Of a DNA stretch of 64,000 nt, positions 15,361-22,629 are shown in pieces (the first letter of the stretch is position 1; the number at the start of each line of letters is the position of its first letter). Source of the DNA: Haloferula luteola (GTDB lineage: Bacteria > Verrucomicrobiota > Verrucomicrobiia > Verrucomicrobiales > Akkermansiaceae). The position numbers and the translations under genes were made by a program. The stretch lies in NCBI RefSeq assembly GCF_014201715.1, contig NZ_JACHFD010000010.1, positions 124,001-188,000 on the forward strand. Reading direction: 5' to 3'. The notes below the pieces were generated by a model, which was given only the letters and a program-made list of their open reading frames with translations, was not told the DNA's origin and searched no databases.

Positions 15361-17709
15361 TCACTCGGGCTTGTGAAGCGGATAAAGACGGCGGGTCACG
15401 GTCCCGCCGCGGTTGTGCCAGCTGCAGCCATCTTTCTTCCGGTCGGGCAGGGTGTCGCGCTCGTCGCAGAGGGCTTCGGCAAGAGCGAGGGTGGCGTTGC
15501 CGAGGGCGAGGGCTTCGGCGAGTTCATCGAAATGCCCGGCGAGTTCCTTGAAATGGCAGCCGATCGCGTTGCGGATCTGGAGGCGGGAGAAGACGTCTTC
15601 GAGGAGAGGGGCGAGTGGGATGGGTCTCGTGACGGTTCCTTGTTCGTCGAGATGCTCGCAACGAAGCGCGGGGAGGAGTTTTTTCTCTCCCGCCAGTCCG
15701 CTGCGGTAGTCATTCAGGGTCCAGCGTTGCTCGGCTCCGGGGGAACGAGGCAGGCGGCACTGGTAGATGCCGGTGAGGAAATCGAGGATGTTTTCAAGGA
15801 CCAGACCGGCGGTGTTGGCGATGGCGGACGGGTGTTCGGCCTCCCGCACGTAGCGGCGGAGGAAACTCACTTCCGAGCTCGGCCCTCTTTTCAGGGAGAG
15901 TCCGCTGTCGAGCGTCCAGCGGCCCAGCTCGAGGAACTCGACCTTGTTTTGGGTCAGGATGCCCCAGCGGAACTTGAAGCGCAGCGGCTGGTAATGGCTA
16001 CTGATGACGACATGATGGAAGTGGGCGGATTCCTCCAGGAGAAGCTCGTAGAGCCGCTCCATGTGGGCGTCATCGACCGAGGCGATGGCGTCATCCAGAA
16101 AGAGGATCGTATTGCCCGGGTTCTCCCGTTTCTCAAGCGCGAGGAAGAGGCAAAGGCCGAGGGTATCGAGATGGGACTCGGACAACAAGGCCACCGGGCT
16201 GGCCTCTTTCTTCCCGAAGAGCGTGCCGTCGAACTGCGCGGAGGACTTCTTGTTCGGATGAAGGTAAAGCTGGATGGTCTCGATTTTCTCGCCGTCGTGA
16301 ATTCTCGCGTAGAGCTGGGCGAAATCCCCTGAGATCGCCTTCAATGTCTCGTTGGCATGGCGGATCCTCTCGTCGTGGAGGACTTTCTTGATCGCCTCTC
16401 CGCGCGTGATGGAAAACTCCATGCGCTTGCCATCGCCCTTCGCACTCTTGATTCGATTGAGAGCTCCGCGAACGTCCGACTGCAGCTTGCGCCGGATCTG
16501 GAGGGCGGCATGCTCCCTTTCAACGGTCTCCGAGAGAGGTTTGAGCTGGGGAGCCTCGGCCTTGAGTCCGGCGAACCATCCTTCGGTGAGATCCTCCGCG
16601 TTCTCCATCCCGAGGACCGAGGGGACTAGATCGGGAAGCTGCCATTGCTCGGAATCGACGGCGGCCTGATGAACTTCCCTCAGCTTGATGAGAATCGAGA
16701 GAAAGGATTGCTGGAGCGTTTTCTGCGAGGTTTGCGCGGCGTGGAGAGCCTCTTTGGTATTCTTGGCTTTCTGGCTCTGGTCTTTGACCGCCTTGAGGGC
16801 TTCGAGTTTCTGATCGACCTTTTCGACGAGGGCGGCATGGCCAATTTCCGAATCGCATACCGGGCAGATGCCGGTCCCGCTTTCCCGAAGGAATCCCCGG
16901 GCCTGCTGCAGCGTTTCGAATGCCTTGGCTAGATCGTCGCTGTGGTCGGCGATGAGTTTCGCCAGCGCCGCCTCCTCCTTCTTCACCGCCTCCTGCGCCT
17001 TGGCGACCGCCGGGTAGCTGTCCGCGAGCGGCTTGAAGTCATCGCGGAGCCGTTTGATCTGCTGGTTCAGATCGTCGAGCATCTGGAAGTTCTCAGCGAT
17101 CGTTTCGGCGCTGTCCTGCAAAAGATCCCTTTGCCACTGGTCCTGGCGGCTCCCGTATTTTGCCTTGTCGGCGTGTTCCTCGAACAAAGCACTGAGCATC
17201 TCGCCTGCCTGGGCAATGAGCTTCGACTGGCTTTCCAGATTCCGCTGTTCGGAAAGCACCAGCTCGTTGAGTGCGGCCTCCTCGCGGTCTAGGGCCGGGA
17301 TGGAGACGAAATCCTGAATCCGCTTGAAACGATTCGCTGGGGTTTCTTCTACGAGCTTGGTGATGTTTTTTCGGCTCAGGACCTTGAGCCGATAAGCGAG
17401 CCGCCCGTCAAGCTGGACTTTTTGGCGGGCCAGTCTGGCAGACCGCGTTTGGCCCGCGACTTCGAGCGAGACCCTGAGGTCGACCGCTTTCCTGCACGCG
17501 TTGACCAACTGCCCGAGCTTTGATTTCCCGTCGAGCGACTTTTCCTCGAGGGATCCTGCGGTACCATCGATGACGAACTCGAAGGCATCGGAGATGGTCG
17601 TCTTGCCACTGCCGTTCTCGCCGTAGAGCACGGTGAGGTTCTGTTTCGTGTCGAAACGGATCTCGAAAGGGGAATCCACCCCACGGAAGGCCTCAAGACT
17701 CAGCTTCAT
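15361..17709 (-). CDS. SMC/RecF-like ATPase with CxxC hook and C-terminal extension
   Basis: The 782-residue product has a split ABC-type ATPase. Walker A is GENGSGKTT (30-38), the signature-like segment is LLSESHLDTLGL (509-518) and Walker B is ILFLDDAIASVD (535-546). Long helices, about 145-275 and 290-420, flank a CPVC (C282, C285) that could form a zinc hook as in Rad50, SbcC or RloC. Residues 610-782 are a separate helical domain containing R713-x5-H719 (RNAIGCH), which matches the HEPN nuclease pattern Rx4-6H. A Cys/His/Trp-containing tail (CSWHN, LYPL) closes it. The gene overlaps the 65-aa gene by 17 bases. The ATPase is clear; a nuclease role is inference. Confidence 0.85.
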   Translation of the reverse strand: MKLSLEAFRGVDSPFEIRFDTKQNLTVLYGENGSGKTTISDAFEFVIDGTAGSLEEKSLDGKSKLGQLVNACRKAVDLRVSLEVAGQTRSARLARQKVQLDGRLAYRLKVLSRKNITKLVEETPANRFKRIQDFVSIPALDREEAALNELVLSEQRNLESQSKLIAQAGEMLSALFEEHADKAKYGSRQDQWQRDLLQDSAETIAENFQMLDDLNQQIKRLRDDFKPLADSYPAVAKAQEAVKKEEAALAKLIADHSDDLAKAFETLQQARGFLRESGTGICPVCDSEIGHAALVEKVDQKLEALKAVKDQSQKAKNTKEALHAAQTSQKTLQQSFLSILIKLREVHQAAVDSEQWQLPDLVPSVLGMENAEDLTEGWFAGLKAEAPQLKPLSETVEREHAALQIRRKLQSDVRGALNRIKSAKGDGKRMEFSITRGEAIKKVLHDERIRHANETLKAISGDFAQLYARIHDGEKIETIQLYLHPNKKSSAQFDGTLFGKKEASPVALLSESHLDTLGLCLFLALEKRENPGNTILFLDDAIASVDDAHMERLYELLLEESAHFHHVVISSHYQPLRFKFRWGILTQNKVEFLELGRWTLDSGLSLKRGPSSEVSFLRRYVREAEHPSAIANTAGLVLENILDFLTGIYQCRLPRSPGAEQRWTLNDYRSGLAGEKKLLPALRCEHLDEQGTVTRPIPLAPLLEDVFSRLQIRNAIGCHFKELAGHFDELAEALALGNATLALAEALCDERDTLPDRKKDGCSWHNRGGTVTRRLYPLHKPE

Positions 17710-17890
17710 CGCGGCCTCCCTGTTCGGATTCGAATTGCTTGGTGAGGACGAGATTCCAGTTCACCGGCTTTCCTGTCTTGAGCGCATCGATCACCTCCGC
17801 CGCCGCCGACTTCTCAAGCAGTGGTTTCGTGGAAATGGCGGTCAAGAGCCGCTCTGCGGTCTTGTCGGGGAGCTTTATGGCGGGTGTCAT
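17693..17890 (-). CDS. 65-residue protein between helicase and ATPase genes
   Basis: The ATG at 17890 overlaps the helicase stop (ATGA), and the stop lies inside the start of the ATPase gene. This overlap on both sides strongly suggests a real, coupled gene. The sequence (MTPAIKLPDKTAERLLTAIS...) looks like two or three short helices with an acidic end. I do not recognise a family. It may be an adaptor between the helicase and ATPase. Confidence 0.65.
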   Translation of the reverse strand: MTPAIKLPDKTAERLLTAISTKPLLEKSAAAEVIDALKTGKPVNWNLVLTKQFESEQGGRDEAES

Positions 17891-20748
17891 GGGATCTTCC
17901 AGCGGATGGTGAAGAGCTCTTCCTCAGAGGAATCCGATTTCAGCTTCCCTTCGATTTTCTCGATGAGTCGCTCGCGATTGTTGTCGATTTCGTCCTGAGC
18001 ATCGAAGAGCGAGCGGCGGCGTTCCTTTCGGTGGGACTCGAGGGCTTTGATGTGCTTCTGTCCGGCCAGTTTCTCCTCAAGGGTGAGAGCCGCAGAGGCA
18101 GCGCGCCGGGCCTCCTTGATCTGGCGGTCGATGTCCTTGATTTCCCTTTCGAGGCCGACCTTCAAGTCGTCGGCCCAATTGTCGAGTTTGGTTGCCTCGT
18201 CCTCAAAGAATCTGGCGTTCCGCTCCGAGATGTCGCGTCCGATCCGGGCCTGCTCTCTACGACTGAGTTCATCGAGACTGGACGGCGGGGACTCGGCGAG
18301 CGTACGCAACTGATCACCCGGCAGGGAGAGAAGACGGCGGGCGGTTTCCTCGTCGAGTGTTTGCCCGGCATCCGTATGGGCGGCCAAGATCAGATAGTCC
18401 TCGGTCTGGTCGAGCGATTCAACCGTGTAGCGGGAAGCCGTTAGCCACCCGGATTGGCCGATGAAGGGTTCCAGGATAGAAACCTTTCCCTCGTGAGTCT
18501 CGTAGCTGAACGAGATCTCGGCGGGTTCGAGGGAACGCTCTTTGGCAGCGCCAACCACGGCCTCAGCGAGAGGATGACCCAGGCGGTACAGGTGCGCTTC
18601 CCCGGAACGGCGAGGAAGCTCGTAGCGACCAAGGGGAGTCTTTTCGGCGATCTCCGGAAAGGGCGGCGTTAGGAGCCGAAAGGTGCCTTCGCCCTGAAAC
18701 TCCGCGTGGCCGTTCAATTCGTGACGGGTCAGCCGCATGAGCTGCCGCTCGAACTGGCCAAGAATGGCCTTCGAGTCTTCGTCGCGGATCTTGAGCTTTT
18801 CGCGAACCTCGTCATCGAAGTGCTCCAGGAGCTTCTTCCGAGTGGAGGTCATCGCTTCGTTGATCTCGAAGCTCAGCTCCAACTGAAGGGCGTCGAAGGC
18901 CTCCTGAATCTGCTCCGGCTGCCGACACTGCTGATAGATGGTCGCGATGCGCTTTTCGAAATCCACCCCGGAGCCGATGGCACCGAGGACTTCGTCGCTG
19001 GCCCCGAACACGCCCTCGAAGAGATTGAACTTCTCGGCGAGGAGCTGGTAAACGCGCTGATCGGCAGCGTTCTTCTTATTGAGGAAGTTGACGACAACCA
19101 CGTCATGCTTCTGCCCGTAGCGGTGGCAGCGTCCGATGCGCTGCTCCACTCGCTGGGGATTCCAGGGGAGATCATAGTTGATGACGAGCGAGCAGAACTG
19201 GAGGTTGATGCCCTCGGCTCCCGCCTCGGTCGCGATCATGATGCGACCCTCTTCGCGGAAATAGTCGACGAGTGCCGAACGCATGTCGGCGGTCCGTGAG
19301 CCGGTCACCCGATCGCTGCCTTCGTGGCGGACTTTCCAAGACTCGTAGATCTCCTTCGAGCGCTCGTCGTTGTTCACGCCATTGAAGAGCACAATACCGT
19401 CACTCCATTCGCTCTCCGAGAGAAGCCGGAGGAGGTAATCTTGAGTTCGGCGGGACTCGGTGAAAATGATGGCCTTCTCGGCAGCCTTGAGTCCGGCAAT
19501 CCTGTTGAAGGCGACTTTCAGTGCCCGGAGGAGAGCTTGTCCCTTGGCATTGATGGTGATTGAGGTGGCCAGATCCGCAAAAGCTTTCAGTTCGGCGATT
19601 TCCGAGGCGAGAGCCTGGCGGTCGGCTTCGGACAATGGCTCGGTGGCGTCTTCGTCTTCGCTCCACTCCTCGGCGGTTTCATCCAAGGACTCGTAGTCTT
19701 CGTCGAGTTCATCGACCAGCGAGAGCTTCTCCTGATCCGCCAGATCCCGACGCAGCCGTCGAGCCATGGTTTGCAGCGCTCCGGCAATGGCGAAGGTGGA
19801 GGACGCGAGCAACTTCCGCAGGACCAAGGTCATGAGGGTGCGCTGTTGCGGAGGCAGCGCGAAGAGGTTGTCTCTGCCAAGATAGTCGGAAACCAATTGA
19901 TACAATTGGGACTCGCTCTGCTCAGGAGTGAACTCCTCGACGATGGCGTGCCGTGCCGTGTAGGGCACATATTGGGTCACCTGTCGGCGAAGGGTGCGGT
20001 GACAAAGCGGTGCCAGACGCGCCTTGAGCGAATCAAAGGTATCGCTCTGGCTGAGGTTGGCGAATTGCTGCCGGAAGCTCTTGAGATCACCGAATGCATG
20101 CTCGTCGATGAACGAGACGAGACCGTAGAGCTCGAGAAGGGAATTCTGAAGCGGAGTGGCGGTGAGAAGAACCTTCGGCCGACCTTCGAGCGCGTTCTTC
20201 AAGGTATTCGCAATGACGTTGCCGGTCTTGTAGACATTGCGGAGCCGGTGGGCTTCGTCGATCACCACCAGATCCCACGGCGTCGAGACGACATCCTCCG
20301 CCTTGTTCCGGGCGAAGTGGTAGGAGCAGATGACGAGACTTGGCTCGTCCGGCTGGAAGGGGTTGTCGTTTCCGGCTTTGGCCGCCTGATTGTAGGACTG
20401 GGCTTCAAGGATGGTGGCAGGCAGGAAGAACTTCTCCGCCAACTCCTGGTGCCACTGCTTCCGGAGATTTGAGGGGGTAATGATCAGGATCCGGCGCTTC
20501 CGTTCGGCCCACCGCTGCGAAAGCAGAATTCCGGCTTCGATGGTCTTACCCAAGCCGACTTCATCGGCCAAGAGCGCCCCGTTCGAGAACGGGGACTTGA
20601 ACGCAAAGAGCGCGGCATCGACCTGATGGGGATTCAGATCCACCTGTGCCCCCGCCACGGCAGCCGCGAGCTTGCCCACGCTGTCCGACGACCAGCGTCG
20701 AGTCAGCTCGTATGCGAGGTATTTGGCTTGGTGGCCGGTCAAAGACAT
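17887..20748 (-). CDS. SNF2-family helicase/translocase, RapA-like architecture
   Basis: The 953-residue protein has all SF2 motifs: DEVGLGKT (62-69, motif I), DEAH (164-167, motif II), LLTATPLQNS (about 194-203, motif III), IATEAGAEGINLQ (motif V) and QRIGRCHRYGQ (motif VI). An acidic insertion lies between the two RecA lobes (EDEDATEPLSEAD). After about residue 600 come a middle domain and a charged coiled coil (about 820-920). Proteins of this family move along double-stranded DNA and occur in several anti-phage systems (e.g. DISARM DrmD). It is the first gene of the accessory operon. Confidence 0.92.
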   Translation of the reverse strand: MSLTGHQAKYLAYELTRRWSSDSVGKLAAAVAGAQVDLNPHQVDAALFAFKSPFSNGALLADEVGLGKTIEAGILLSQRWAERKRRILIITPSNLRKQWHQELAEKFFLPATILEAQSYNQAAKAGNDNPFQPDEPSLVICSYHFARNKAEDVVSTPWDLVVIDEAHRLRNVYKTGNVIANTLKNALEGRPKVLLTATPLQNSLLELYGLVSFIDEHAFGDLKSFRQQFANLSQSDTFDSLKARLAPLCHRTLRRQVTQYVPYTARHAIVEEFTPEQSESQLYQLVSDYLGRDNLFALPPQQRTLMTLVLRKLLASSTFAIAGALQTMARRLRRDLADQEKLSLVDELDEDYESLDETAEEWSEDEDATEPLSEADRQALASEIAELKAFADLATSITINAKGQALLRALKVAFNRIAGLKAAEKAIIFTESRRTQDYLLRLLSESEWSDGIVLFNGVNNDERSKEIYESWKVRHEGSDRVTGSRTADMRSALVDYFREEGRIMIATEAGAEGINLQFCSLVINYDLPWNPQRVEQRIGRCHRYGQKHDVVVVNFLNKKNAADQRVYQLLAEKFNLFEGVFGASDEVLGAIGSGVDFEKRIATIYQQCRQPEQIQEAFDALQLELSFEINEAMTSTRKKLLEHFDDEVREKLKIRDEDSKAILGQFERQLMRLTRHELNGHAEFQGEGTFRLLTPPFPEIAEKTPLGRYELPRRSGEAHLYRLGHPLAEAVVGAAKERSLEPAEISFSYETHEGKVSILEPFIGQSGWLTASRYTVESLDQTEDYLILAAHTDAGQTLDEETARRLLSLPGDQLRTLAESPPSSLDELSRREQARIGRDISERNARFFEDEATKLDNWADDLKVGLEREIKDIDRQIKEARRAASAALTLEEKLAGQKHIKALESHRKERRRSLFDAQDEIDNNRERLIEKIEGKLKSDSSEEELFTIRWKIP

Positions 20749-20831
20749 TCAGAGGGAGAGGCTCCGATCGTCACGGATGGAAGGACGCTAGAGTCATTAT
20801 TCTGATGAGGGAACTCTGAAACCTCGGTCCT

Positions 20832-21110
20832 CTAAACATTCGCGGCGATGCCGAACCAGCTCTTGGCCGCCTTCTCCGGCGGCGGCCGCTTGTAGTTCAT
20901 CCGGATAATCTCCGGGCTGTTTCCGGCCAGCTTTGCTGGCCCAGTCCCGGGCCACGCCAGGAGCCAGCATCGAGCTGATCCAGGTATGGCGCAGGCCGTC
21001 CTTCGGCAAGCTCTCGATCAATTCGGCCTCGCGTAGCTCGGGGCTGACCAAGCGCTGGCACTTGCGGAAGTAAACGGGGCCGGAGACTTTCCGGTAATGC
21101 TCGATCTAAG
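20832..21110 (-). pseudogene. remnant of a tyrosine recombinase/integrase, frameshifted
   Basis: One frame encodes KVSGPVYFRKCQRL... and LPKDGLRHTWISSMLA, which includes an R-H-x-x-W/H box-like motif of tyrosine recombinases. A second frame continues with NSPEIIRMNYKRPPPEKAAK and ends at a TAG at 20832-20834. The second frame carries the MNY segment expected around the catalytic Tyr. The two frames join only if a frameshift is assumed near 20930. The N-terminal two thirds of an integrase are missing. Position next to ssrA, a common integrase target, supports the reading. Confidence 0.6.
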
Positions 21111-21140
21111 TGCAAAGCGTCGCCCACACGGTGCCCGGCA

Positions 21141-21177
21141 GCCTTCGCCAAGGCCCCGGCTTGCCAGCTGAAGCCTT
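21141..21177. repeat. copy A of a 37-base repeat
   Basis: This copy matches the first 37 bases of the palindrome at 21505-21550 with a single mismatch. It lies immediately after the GIY-YIG remnant. It lacks the second arm, so it cannot form the long hairpin. Confidence 0.75.
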
Positions 21178-21434
21178 ACCAGAGGCGCTTTTTCGCAAAG
21201 GCACGGCCGGAAACGGTTTTTGAGGTAGGCCTCGAATTCAGCAGCCCGCATGTGATCGATGAAGGCGAAGTAAGTGACGAGCCTCCATGGTCGGTATTTC
21301 GCGGTGTGTGGGGAGCCGCCTTCGTTGTGTTTGGCAAGGCGGAGTTTCAAACTGAAGGTCAGTCCGATGGAGGTCAGTCCGATGGAGGTCTGCCCGGGGT
21401 GGTCGACGCCGCGGAGGAGATCGACGTCATGCAT
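21176..21434 (-). pseudogene. GIY-YIG-family nuclease, frameshifted
   Basis: From the ATG at 21434 the frame reads MHDVDLLRGVD... TSIGLT ... LAKHNEGGSPHTAKYRPWRLVTY, the pattern of small standalone GIY-YIG (UvrC-N-like) proteins. Where the family continues with YLKsGSGrAFAKKRL, the frame shifts after YLK: dropping one A from a five-A run restores TVSGRAFAKKRLW and a stop at 21176-21178. An in-frame 15-bp tandem duplication (21358-21387) repeats SIGLT. Both changes point to a degraded gene; a sequencing error could explain the A-run. Confidence 0.65.
21358..21387. repeat. 15-bp tandem duplication
   Basis: Two perfect adjacent copies of GTCAGTCCGATGGAG. The duplication is a multiple of three and adds five residues to the GIY-YIG remnant at its strand-1/turn region. 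Confidence 0.9.
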
Positions 21435-21504
21435 CGAATCTGGCGATGTGGAGGAGCGCTGGGAGAAGACGGAGTTTTTCATCGGTCTTCAGGCTGAAAT
21501 GCCC

Positions 21505-21550
21505 GCCTTCGCCAAGGCCCCGGCTTGCCAGCCGAAGCCTTGGCGAAGGC
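21505..21550. repeat. 46-base palindromic repeat abutting the tmRNA 3' end
   Basis: Perfect 14-base arms GCCTTCGCCAAGGC (21505-21518) and GCCTTGGCGAAGGC (21537-21550) enclose an 18-base loop that itself contains a CGGCT/AGCCG pair. The right arm ends one base before the CCA end of ssrA. It may serve as a transcription terminator or processing signal for tmRNA, or be a REP-like mobile palindrome. A partial copy lies at 21141. Confidence 0.8.
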
Positions 21551-21909
21551 TGGTGGAGGCGAGGGGAGTCGAACCCCTGTCCGAAACGCCTTCAGCGCAG
21601 GCATCTACACGTTTAGCAAACGATCAGGTATTTTCGGAGAAGAGCGGCCCGTCTGCAGCGTTCCTTTTCCTAGCGACCTGTTGAATCTCGCCCCCGCGCC
21701 CGGTCGCCCGGCTTGGAGGCCAGCCTATTAAGTAGTCGCCGTCCCCCTCAATAGGCGTCGGGGTTCAGGCGTTGCTGTCAATTAAGCAGCAAGTGCGAGC
21801 TCGTTAGAGTCTGCAATTATTTGTTTTGAGCGGCTTTTTAGGAGGCCAGCCGATCAACCTCCACGTGCAGCCAGCGCGTCGAACATCCCGTCGAAACCAG
21901 AACGCCCCC
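21551..21909 (-). ncRNA. ssrA: transfer-messenger RNA
   Basis: On the minus strand the 359-base sequence opens with GGGGGCG then TTCTGGTTTCGACGGGAT, the conserved tmRNA 5' end. It closes with GGACAGGGGTTCGACTCCCC and GCCTCCACCA, giving a T-arm and encoded CCA. The acceptor arms GGGGGCG and CGCCTCC pair with one G-U. The reading frame GCA GAC TCT AAC GAG CTC GCA CTT GCT GCT TAA gives the tag ADSNELALAA. tmRNA frees stalled ribosomes and tags the unfinished protein for proteolysis. Its 3' end is the boundary of the accessory region. Confidence 0.97.
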
Positions 21910-21973
21910 GTTTGCTGAACGGCGGTATGATGGAACCGCTCCCCGGTTTGTTCAACCGGGAAAATCCAGTTTG

Positions 21974-22573
21974 TCACCGTGGGCCAAGAATCGCCTTGTC
22001 GACCGGAGAAATAAGCCCGCTGTCGAGTCGGTAAATCCAACTGTGGATGTCCACACTCTGGCCCCGCGACCACGCATCCTCAATGATCGTCGTCCGCGAG
22101 AGGTTGAAAGCATTGGCCATGACATTCAGCTCGCAAAGTCGATCCAGTTGCTGAGGCCCTTCCAAGCTATCGAGTTCGTCACGATTGAGCCGGGCAATCG
22201 TTTTAATGTGCCGCAACCAGTTGTCGATCAATCCATGACGCTGACCTTCCAAGGCGGCCTTCACGCCCCCGCAGCCGTAGTGACCACAGACGATGACATG
22301 CTTCACCTTCAGGACGTCGACCGCATACTGGAGCACCGACAACAGATTGAAATCGGTCTGCACCACGACGTTGGCGACATTGCGGTGAACAAACACCTCT
22401 CCGGGATCAAGGCCGGTGATTTGGTTGGCTGGCACCCGGCTGTCCGAACAACCGATCCAAAGGTATTCCGGGGCCTGTTGCTCCGCGAGCCGAGTGAAAA
22501 AACCCGGATCTTCGGCCACTTTCGCAGCCGCCCACGACTTGTTGTTTTCCAGCAGGACCTTGAGGCTCTCCAT
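21974..22573 (-). CDS. can: beta-class carbonic anhydrase
   Basis: The 199-residue enzyme interconverts CO2 and bicarbonate. Zinc ligands are C42 (in GCSDSR), H98 and C101 (in CGHYGCGG), with the D44-R46 dyad next to the first Cys. Length and motif spacing match the Can/CynT type. It is cytoplasmic, since there is no signal peptide. The gene is divergent from rarA with a 56-base gap that must hold both promoters. Confidence 0.96.
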   Translation of the reverse strand: MESLKVLLENNKSWAAAKVAEDPGFFTRLAEQQAPEYLWIGCSDSRVPANQITGLDPGEVFVHRNVANVVVQTDFNLLSVLQYAVDVLKVKHVIVCGHYGCGGVKAALEGQRHGLIDNWLRHIKTIARLNRDELDSLEGPQQLDRLCELNVMANAFNLSRTTIIEDAWSRGQSVDIHSWIYRLDSGLISPVDKAILGPR

Positions 22574-22629
22574 GCCCCAAGCTGAAATCCGAAATCGTCA
22601 ATTCGCAATCCCCAATCTTCACTCCCTGC

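Noticed and set aside
15307-16332. Long plus-strand frame opposite the SMC-like ATPase gene
   Set aside because: It mirrors the coding strand of a clear ATPase and has no motif or plausible start of its own.
18706-20472. Several long plus-strand frames opposite the helicase gene
   Set aside because: They are antisense shadows of codon bias in the helicase gene, which has all its motifs on the minus strand.
21018-21482. Long open frame covering the GIY-YIG remnant
   Set aside because: Its C-terminal part is an out-of-frame read past a frameshift, and its N-terminal 16 residues lie upstream of the likely start; treated as a pseudogene instead.
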